Part shown: positions 15,845-21,029 of the stretch, piece by piece
How the letters are laid out: each line of letters starts with the position of its first letter
Position numbering within the stretch: position 1 is the stretch's first letter
DNA from: Candidatus Poseidoniaceae archaeon
Lineage (GTDB): Archaea; Thermoplasmatota; Poseidoniia; Poseidoniales; Poseidoniaceae
Direction: 5' to 3'
Length of the DNA stretch: 21,029 nt
NCBI GenBank assembly: GCA_023254445.1
Contig: JALRLN010000011.1
Span: 1-21,029, forward strand
The notes under the pieces: generated by a model
Databases searched by the model: none
Told to the model about the DNA's origin: nothing
What the model saw: only the letters and a program-made list of their open reading frames with translations
Position numbers and translations under genes: made by a program

Positions 15845-16593
15845 CAGAGGTCCTCCAAACGGGTCCAGGTTGAAGGTGAGGCGCGATGTTCCTCAAGCAA
15901 CGCATCTGCTGTGGACCGAAGCACGTCCGTGGGGTGCTCAAACGGCAGGCCGTCGATGGTCGACACCCCAGCAACGCCGATGCCCGTCCCCAGCAGAAGC
16001 ATGGCCCTTGCACGGGCCACGCGTCGTTCGTTCAGGTCGCCCCGCTGCACCGGGAAGCCAGCCCGTTCCAACAGTGGCGCCACCACCTCGAGGGTGATGC
16101 TGTGCACCCCGCCGTCCTCCTCGCGTGGTGTCCAGCACACCCCGTCTTCATCGAGCAGGACCGGGCAGCTCCGTCGTTCGTCCACGATCTTGTGGTCGTG
16201 CACAAGCAGCGAGGCATCCGCTCCGAGGGCCTCCGCGGCGTCGCGGGCATCGTCGTTCCAACCCCAAGCGGCGTGTTTCGTACCCGTGACGGCACCCGCC
16301 CAACGGGGAGCCATCACGGTCACGGCGTCCACCTCAGCAAGCGCTGGTGGGCAGGCGCGGTGGCTGCATGTCCATCCTTCGGGAGTCCACATGGCGCGTA
16401 CCAACCTCGTGCCCTCACCCCCCCGAACCGCTGCAGACAGGGCTCCGTTCAAGCCCTCCATGTCCGGAGCGAGTCGAAGTCGAGCAGCATGGTCAACGAT
16501 GCGTCTGGCGTGCAGCGCAAGGTCTGCGACGCCGCGCCCTGCTTGCCAGAGCAGCGTCGTGAAGACGCCATCCCGCGGCCGTCGGCTCACCAT
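15844..16593 (-). CDS. pabC: Class IV aminotransferase, 4-amino-4-deoxychorismate lyase-like
   Basis: This 249-residue PLP enzyme belongs to the PabC/branched-chain aminotransferase superfamily. Visible marks are DGVFTTLL at 8-15 (family DGVFET), LALHARRI at 25-32, the probable PLP lysine Lys106 in GTKHAAW, the ALGADASLLVHDHKIVDE block ending at Glu139, and GTGIGVAGVSTIDG at 202-215. PabC eliminates pyruvate from aminodeoxychorismate to give p-aminobenzoate. The direct coupling to pabBA makes this role much more likely than amino-acid transamination. The ATG at 16593 gives a slightly short N-terminus, missing the usual first strand; the same-strand DNA just upstream could encode extra residues in another frame, so the exact start is uncertain. 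It follows the surface-protein gene by 39 bases. Confidence 0.85.
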   Translation of the reverse strand: MVSRRPRDGVFTTLLWQAGRGVADLALHARRIVDHAARLRLAPDMEGLNGALSAAVRGGEGTRLVRAMWTPEGWTCSHRACPPALAEVDAVTVMAPRWAGAVTGTKHAAWGWNDDARDAAEALGADASLLVHDHKIVDERRSCPVLLDEDGVCWTPREEDGGVHSITLEVVAPLLERAGFPVQRGDLNERRVARARAMLLLGTGIGVAGVSTIDGLPFEHPTDVLRSTADALLEEHRASPSTWTRLEDL

Positions 16594-16632
16594 CCGCTTC
16601 GACGAAGGGGGCGTCCTGCTTCAGGACACCGC

Positions 16633-18984
16633 TCAAAGCAAGTCGTCGAGGAAGGAGGTGTCAACGCCGCTGTTGGCGGGTGTCGTTGGAGGGGCTGGTC
16701 CACCGAGGTCCAGTCCTGCAAGCACGTCGTTCATTGCGGCGCTGGACGGCGCAGGTTGCACGGGCATGTCGACCCGAGGAGCACTTAGGCGCTGGGCAGA
16801 GGCGTAGAGGTCGACGGAGGGCGTAGCGGGCTGCGCCGCCATTGGTGGAGGCGCCGAGCCACCGATTGTTTGGACGGGGGCCAAGGTTGGGATCGGGCCG
16901 AAGGCGTCCATCGCAGGGGCGTCCTCGAGGCCCCACGTGGCTTCTTGAAGTCCGTATGCCTTCTCGTCTGAACGCGATCCTCCCCGCCGAAGGACGAGGA
17001 GCGCCAGCAGAGCGGCCACCGCCACCAAACCGGCAATGAGCGCGTTGGGGGAGGTCAAAAGGGTCGCGAGGTCCGTTCCTTCCTCTTCACCAACGGTCTC
17101 CGAGCCTCCGGCCAAGGGGCCGAGGTACACCGGTTCAACGCTCAGGCGTTCGAACGCATCGTCCACCGGTGTGACGGCGATGTACCAGCCGCTGGAGTTG
17201 ATCAGGTCCGTGTGCATTGAGGCCTCAATCCTGAACGAGTTCGATGCCTTGACTTCACCAGCGAAGGTGGCGTCACCGACGTCAACGAAGGAGGTCGGTG
17301 CGTAGTAAATGCGGTAGGCGTTGACGGAGGCGTCCGTCGTGTGTTCCCACGCGACGAGGATGTCCGTGTTGTCCACCCAAGCCACCGTGGTGCCGAGGAT
17401 TGGATCGAGGTAGGCTCCGGGGTCCGACACGCCGTTGTCGATGGGGGTGGCTCGCGTCGTGGTCAGTCCATCCGTGTGGGCGTTTCCTGCGGAGTCAACC
17501 GCGAGCACGGCGATCACCACTTCCTGACCGGGCGTTAGCGCCGCGCCGTCCGAGCGCCTGTCGACGACCACCGGGAGGGTGACGTCCCGGTCGATGACCA
17601 TCGGTTGAGAACCGAGCGAGGCGCCTCCAATGGCGTCAAACGAACGGACACCGACGTAGATGTGGTAGGCGTCGATGTCGCTTGCCGTCGAAGGGAGGAA
17701 TTCGAGCAAGACCGCCCGACCATCGTCGTTGGGTCGATCGGTTGCGCTGAGTTCAGTGATGCGGGGCGGGGCCTCCGTGTCGGCGAGGTTGTCCACGGCC
17801 ATGGCCGAGGCCACATCCAATCCGTCGAGGTGCACGTTGCCATCGAGGTCGTGGACCGTGACCACGGCGTACACCGTCATGCCCGCTTCAATCGGCACCA
17901 CGTCGATGCTGCTTGATGCGGATGGCTGCAAGGCCTCGGACATGGGCAGGACGATCGCTCGCCCGTCGGTGTCGATCAGTTGGGTGTTGAGCCGGAGGAA
18001 GCCCCCGTCGACGTTTGGAACCCCATCGGTGACGTACGCGCTGACGTCGTCGATGGATTCCGTGAAGGTCCAGACGATGTAATGGGAGAAGTCGTCGGCC
18101 ACCGAGGTCGGGAATTCAACATCGATGCTGCTGCCATCGTCGTCTGGATGGTCGAATGCTTGGAGCCCAGCCAAGCGGTCGGGCGGGACTTCGCTGTCCA
18201 CAAGGTTGCGGAAGGGGACGGCGTCGACCACCGCGACGCTGCCACCGAAATCAAGGTCGACGTTCAGCCATGCGTCATGGGACGTGACAGAAACGAGGTA
18301 GGTACGTCCGTCGACGAGCGGCCGGTCGCCGATGTCGCTGACCACGGTGGAGGTTGCCGCGCAATCGGTGACGACCTTCGATTCCTCCATCGCCAACAAA
18401 CCAGCGCTGAGGTCTTCGATGGCGTCCTCGACCGTTGCATCGTCGTCCACCACCCCGAGTTCGTGCAGCCACACGGTGAGGAAGGCGCAGTCGGTCACGA
18501 CGTCCTGGGGCTGGTTCCACGAGACGAGCAAGCGACCGCCTTCGTCGTCAGGTGCGTCCACGGCGCTGAGGTTCACGACGGGCGGAGGGGCCACACCGTC
18601 GTTGAGGCCGCCCGTCGGTACAACGGGGCCGAGGAAGAGCACGTCGCTCTTGTTCTCCTGACCGGCGTCGTCGACGCAGGTCAGGCCGATCCAGTACACC
18701 TTGCCGGGCACCAAGGAAAGCACCGTGCTGTTGCCTTCGGTTGGGGGCAGGTCGGCCTTCGGTGCAAGGCCAAGCACGTCGGTGCGTTCGACGGTTGATG
18801 CATAGAGGCGCGTGGACGCGTGGTCCATGGCGGTGCATGGGGTCCACTCGACGTCGAGGTCGCCGTCTTTTGCTCCTGCGAGGTCGGAGGGAGCAGCGTT
18901 GCCAGCGGCGGGCGGCCGCGGCACCTCATCGGACGGTGCGACCGGACCAAGCGGGAGCGAGGGTCGGCCAAGCCGACCGTCCGC
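16633..18984 (-). CDS. Surface protein with fibronectin-type III-like repeats, C-terminal anchor and cytoplasmic tail (3' part of a frameshifted gene)
   Basis: This frame is open to 19026 but its true content begins at about 18984 (ADGRLGRPSLPLGPVAPSDE), directly continuing the upstream frame. It holds fibronectin-III-like units, each opening with a D-x-P-D/N-D-x-G motif: DAPDDEGG (about 18532-18558), DHPDDDGS (about 18129-18153) and DRPNDDGR (about 17712-17740), plus a weaker VAWEHTTDASVNAYRIYY unit. Units repeat about every 135 residues, longer than a classic 90-residue domain. Cysteines such as those in LTCVDD, TDCAF and TDCAATS suggest disulfides outside the cell. Near the end is one membrane helix (NALIAGLVAVAALLALLVL) followed by RRGG, then a Pro/Ala-rich tail of about 125 residues ending TSFLDDLL. 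Topology: outside repeats, inside tail. Adhesion, a cell-envelope role or polymer binding are all possible. Confidence 0.8.
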   Translation of the reverse strand, partial: ADGRLGRPSLPLGPVAPSDEVPRPPAAGNAAPSDLAGAKDGDLDVEWTPCTAMDHASTRLYASTVERTDVLGLAPKADLPPTEGNSTVLSLVPGKVYWIGLTCVDDAGQENKSDVLFLGPVVPTGGLNDGVAPPPVVNLSAVDAPDDEGGRLLVSWNQPQDVVTDCAFLTVWLHELGVVDDDATVEDAIEDLSAGLLAMEESKVVTDCAATSTVVSDIGDRPLVDGRTYLVSVTSHDAWLNVDLDFGGSVAVVDAVPFRNLVDSEVPPDRLAGLQAFDHPDDDGSSIDVEFPTSVADDFSHYIVWTFTESIDDVSAYVTDGVPNVDGGFLRLNTQLIDTDGRAIVLPMSEALQPSASSSIDVVPIEAGMTVYAVVTVHDLDGNVHLDGLDVASAMAVDNLADTEAPPRITELSATDRPNDDGRAVLLEFLPSTASDIDAYHIYVGVRSFDAIGGASLGSQPMVIDRDVTLPVVVDRRSDGAALTPGQEVVIAVLAVDSAGNAHTDGLTTTRATPIDNGVSDPGAYLDPILGTTVAWVDNTDILVAWEHTTDASVNAYRIYYAPTSFVDVGDATFAGEVKASNSFRIEASMHTDLINSSGWYIAVTPVDDAFERLSVEPVYLGPLAGGSETVGEEEGTDLATLLTSPNALIAGLVAVAALLALLVLRRGGSRSDEKAYGLQEATWGLEDAPAMDAFGPIPTLAPVQTIGGSAPPPMAAQPATPSVDLYASAQRLSAPRVDMPVQPAPSSAAMNDVLAGLDLGGPAPPTTPANSGVDTSFLDDLL

Positions 18985-20184
18985 AGTACTCGACCACCAC
19001 GACGGCCTCGTATTCGGTCCCGTCAACGAGGGGTTGACCTTCCGCCGTCAGGACGTCGGTTTCCAGCCTGCTGTGCAGGGCGACCGCAGCATCGGGTTGC
19101 ACGGAGGCGAAATCGAGGGCTGTTGGCGGTGTGCCCCATCCTCCAGCCTTGGCAAAGACGAGGTAGCGGGCGAAGTCCTCGTCGTGCACGAGCGACCAGC
19201 CGGCCCGGAGGGCGCCGCCACCGTCGTCGGGGCGGTCGACAAGTTGCATCAACTCGACCGGCGTTTCGGTCCTGCTCCAATCGTACGCGAGACGCACCTC
19301 AATGGAACCGTTTGTTGGGCTGATCAGGGTGAGTTCAACGATGGTGCTACCATCCACGGATCGGCTTGTGTTGACGGCGGCTTGAAGCCGACCGACGAAG
19401 GCCTCGTCCGCCATCTCGAACGTGCCGTTCCACAGCAGTTGCTGACTGATGGCCCACACTGGAGCCCCTTGGACCGGGGAACTGAACACCAAGGGAAGGA
19501 AGCCGTCCGCCATTGGCGCATCGCTGGTGGTGGGGATCACCATGGACGCGGCCCCGACGGCGTCGAGCAGGTCGATGCTGAAACCAGGGTGCAGCATCGC
19601 GGTCGCGTTGATGAATCCGGTTCCAACACCAAGGTTCAGCGGCGTCGCGCGGCTGAAGGGCTTGGAGGGAACGGCTCGATGGCCCGGAGCGGGGCCCCAG
19701 CCGTACAGCGTTGGAACGGTTGACGAGGCCCAAAGCGAGCCTGAGCCGTCGATGGCCATGTCGGTCACGGTTTGCACGTTCTGCGTGCTCCGGACCGCGT
19801 GCGTTGAGGCCGCTGCTTCAACGAAGGTCAGTCCGAACGAGGTGCGCAGCATCAAGGTGGAGCCATCGCTCTCCATTTGATCGACGGGCCACCCGAGGAC
19901 GGACCCGCGTCCAACCCCCTCCTCGAATTCTTCGGTCAAGGAGTTCCAATGGGTGAGGGCGCCGGTGTCGGTGGCGACGTGCACGCCCCACCAATCCGCT
20001 GCGACGGCGGTGACGTCGTTGGATGGAAGTTGGTCGAAGCGCATCGTGTCGACCACGCCAAGGGCCCCCGTGGAATCGTCCAAGAGGGTGACACCGGGGC
20101 GTCCAAGGCCTGCCCCATCGTGAGCGACCATCCCGGTGCCTGAGGCGTTCCGAACGACGGCCCATGTGCTGTCTTCAAGCAGCA
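18926..20184 (-). CDS. Surface protein, beta-propeller-like region and first fibronectin-like unit (5' partial, frameshifted 3' end)
   Basis: This is the upstream part of the same gene. It lacks its N-terminus, which is lost at the junction near 20185; the TTG there is not a real start. The first 150 residues show propeller-style repeats such as SNDVTAVAADWWGVHVATDT and VTDMAIDGSGSLWAS, similar to the two-component-regulator propeller (Reg_prop) unit. A jelly-roll or similar beta-rich domain may follow (SRATPLNLGVGTGFINATAM and onward). The end carries a fibronectin-like unit opening with VDRPDDGGGALRAGW (about 19211-19240). The last true residues are VVVVEY at 18986-19000; after that the frame reads an alien sequence (CGRSAWPTL) to a stop at 18926. 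The signal peptide is missing because of the truncation. Confidence 0.7.
18984..18988 (-). other. Apparent one-base frameshift joining the two surface-protein frames
   Basis: On the minus strand the sequence reads GTC GAG TAC TGC GGA. Removing the single T at 18985 gives GAG TAC GCG GAC GGT, which joins VVVVEY directly to ADGRLGRPSLPLG without loss of domain continuity. A sequencing or assembly indel, or a recent mutation, explains this better than two separate genes. Confidence 0.75.
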
Positions 20185-20190
20185 ATAAAA
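20170..20190. other. Chimeric junction between archaeal and bacterial DNA
   Basis: To the left the DNA is GC-rich and encodes the surface protein on the minus strand. To the right it is AT-rich and encodes bacterial rpoC on the plus strand. Both frames are truncated here without a start. The bases TCTTCAAGCAGCA can be read as LLLED on the minus strand and as LQAA leading into rpoC on the plus strand, so the two parents may share a short homology that hides the exact breakpoint. Confidence 0.85.
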
Positions 20191-21029
20191 GTCCGTATTA
20201 TCAATGCAGATAATGGCAGCTTTATTGAAGACACAACTGTAGGAAGGGTTCTTGTTTGGAGAATCACTCCAGCAGAGGTAGGTTTTGACAATGTTAACAA
20301 AGTGCTTGATAAAAAAGCCATTACAAATCTCATAGACATTTCATATAGAAAGGCAGGCTTAAAGAAAACTGTTATCTTTGCAGATCAATTGATGTACTTA
20401 GGTTTCGATTTTTCAACAAGATCAGGTTCTTCAATCGGTGTTGACGATTTTGTAATTCCAGAAGAAAAACACTCTATTATTGAGGCTGCTGAAAAAGAAG
20501 TTAAGCAAATTGAATCTCAGTTCTCTACCGGTCTTGTAACCCAGGGTGAAAGGTATAACAAGGTAGTAGATATATGGTCCAGAGCTAATGAAAAGGTTGC
20601 AAAAGCCATGATGAATAAGATTTCTGTTGATATGGTTTCTGATAAAGATGGAAATGAAGTTGAACAACCATCATTTAATTCTGTATTTATTTATGCTGAC
20701 TCTGGCGCTAGAGGATCTCCCGCTCAAATTAGACAGTTATCTGGAATGAGAGGTCTTATGTCTAAACCAGATGGATCCATTATTGAGACTCCCATTACCG
20801 CAAACTTTAGAGAAGGCTTGTCGGTATTGCAGTACTTCATTTCTACCCATGGTGCAAGGAAGGGCTTAGCGGATACTGCTCTCAAGACAGCCAATTCTGG
20901 GTACCTTACAAGAAGATTATGCGATGTTGCTATGGATAGTGTGGTCGTTGAGGAAGATTGCGGAACAGAGAATTATATTTCAGTATCATCCATTATTGAG
21001 GGCGGTGAAATCATTCAACCACTCACTGA
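20185..21029 (+). CDS. rpoC: RNA polymerase beta' subunit, internal fragment (bacterial)
   Basis: This frame begins at the junction (ATA at 20185) and runs off the window end, about 281 residues. It follows bacterial RpoC closely. Landmarks are DTTVGRVLVW, TVIFADQLMYLGF, GLVTQGERYNKVVDIW, SGARGSPAQIRQLSGMRGLM (F-loop region), ITANFREGLSVLQYFISTHG and the bridge helix GARKGLADTALKTANSGYLT. DCGT (Cys at 20959-20961) corresponds to the first Cys of the second zinc site (Cys814 in E. coli). It stops before the trigger loop. The catalytic NADFDGD motif would lie upstream and is absent. The archaeal host would have split RpoA1/RpoA2 subunits instead, so this is foreign to the rest. Sequence style and low GC suggest a gammaproteobacterium such as SAR86; this is a guess. 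No start or ribosome site is present. Confidence 0.95.
   Translation, partial: MKVRIINADNGSFIEDTTVGRVLVWRITPAEVGFDNVNKVLDKKAITNLIDISYRKAGLKKTVIFADQLMYLGFDFSTRSGSSIGVDDFVIPEEKHSIIEAAEKEVKQIESQFSTGLVTQGERYNKVVDIWSRANEKVAKAMMNKISVDMVSDKDGNEVEQPSFNSVFIYADSGARGSPAQIRQLSGMRGLMSKPDGSIIETPITANFREGLSVLQYFISTHGARKGLADTALKTANSGYLTRRLCDVAMDSVVVEEDCGTENYISVSSIIEGGEIIQPLT

Noticed and set aside
16594..16632. Possible N-terminal extension of pabC in another frame (peptide KQDAPFVEADGEP).
   Set aside because: It would need a second frameshift and an unusual start; there is no independent support, so the ATG at 16593 is kept with reduced certainty.
1..20180. CRISPR arrays, tRNA or rRNA genes, insertion sequences, phage or toxin-antitoxin genes.
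   Set aside because: No regularly spaced repeats, tRNA-like cloverleaf, transposase motif or phage structural gene was recognised; the region is nearly continuous ordinary coding sequence.
20431..20667. Minus-strand hydrophobic open frame (78 codons) that could look like a small membrane protein.
   Set aside because: It is antisense to highly conserved rpoC sequence; Phe/Ile/Asn-rich translation is expected from AT-rich DNA read backwards.
20185..21029. Horizontal transfer of bacterial rpoC into an archaeon.
   Set aside because: The gene is an internal fragment with no start, it starts exactly where another gene is cut, and composition changes at the same base. A chimera is simpler.

Overview
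The window holds two unrelated pieces of DNA. Bases 1 to about 20,180 are GC-rich and gene-dense, with almost no intergenic space. They look like a marine planktonic archaeon, most likely Poseidoniales (Marine Group II, Thermoplasmatota). The archaeal signs are a RaSEA-type archaeosine radical SAM enzyme, an archaeal-type OBG/YchF GTPase with a Cys-rich insert, and a large secreted propeller/fibronectin surface protein with a C-terminal membrane anchor. The group-level placement is inference from gene content. From about 20,185 to the end the DNA becomes strikingly AT-rich and encodes a fragment of bacterial RNA polymerase beta' (rpoC), probably gammaproteobacterial and possibly SAR86-like. 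The switch falls inside two open reading frames at once, so I read it as an assembly or amplification chimera rather than biology.

Layout. (1) 2-3469 (+): 3' part of a UvrD/AddA-like helicase fused to a PD-(D/E)XK nuclease with an iron-sulfur Cys set. (2) 3451-4068 (-): SAM-dependent methyltransferase, converging on the helicase with a 19-base overlap. (3) 4094-9577 (+): a compact run of M20 metallopeptidase, coiled-coil protein with acidic tail, phosphatidylserine-decarboxylase-like membrane protein, secreted alpha/beta hydrolase, and RaSEA. (4) 9578-9673: a 96-base gap with a candidate TATA element inside an inverted repeat. (5) 9674-13242 (+): small two-helix membrane protein, a roughly 13-helix membrane protein ending in two EF-hands, and a YchF/OBG GTPase that seems to start at CTG. 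(6) 13243-20184 (-): read right to left, a large propeller + fibronectin-like surface protein (broken by an apparent one-base insertion near 18985), a PabC-like lyase/aminotransferase, a PabB-PabA fusion, and a small zinc-ribbon membrane protein. (7) 20185-21029 (+): rpoC fragment. There is no stretch over 300 bases without a gene.

How the genes fit together. The clearest pathway unit is pabC-pabBA, which would turn chorismate into p-aminobenzoate for folate- or pterin-type cofactors. The catalytic Lys in the PIKGS motif separates it from anthranilate synthase. RaSEA points to archaeosine tRNA modification. The helicase-nuclease is a DNA-end-processing enzyme. I saw no CRISPR array, tRNA, rRNA, insertion sequence or phage cassette, and no clear undescribed defence or biosynthetic system. 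The most unusual items are the decarboxylase-like protein with altered processing and catalytic motifs, the 13-helix/EF-hand protein with its small membrane neighbour, the CTG start of the GTPase, and the architecture of the surface protein.
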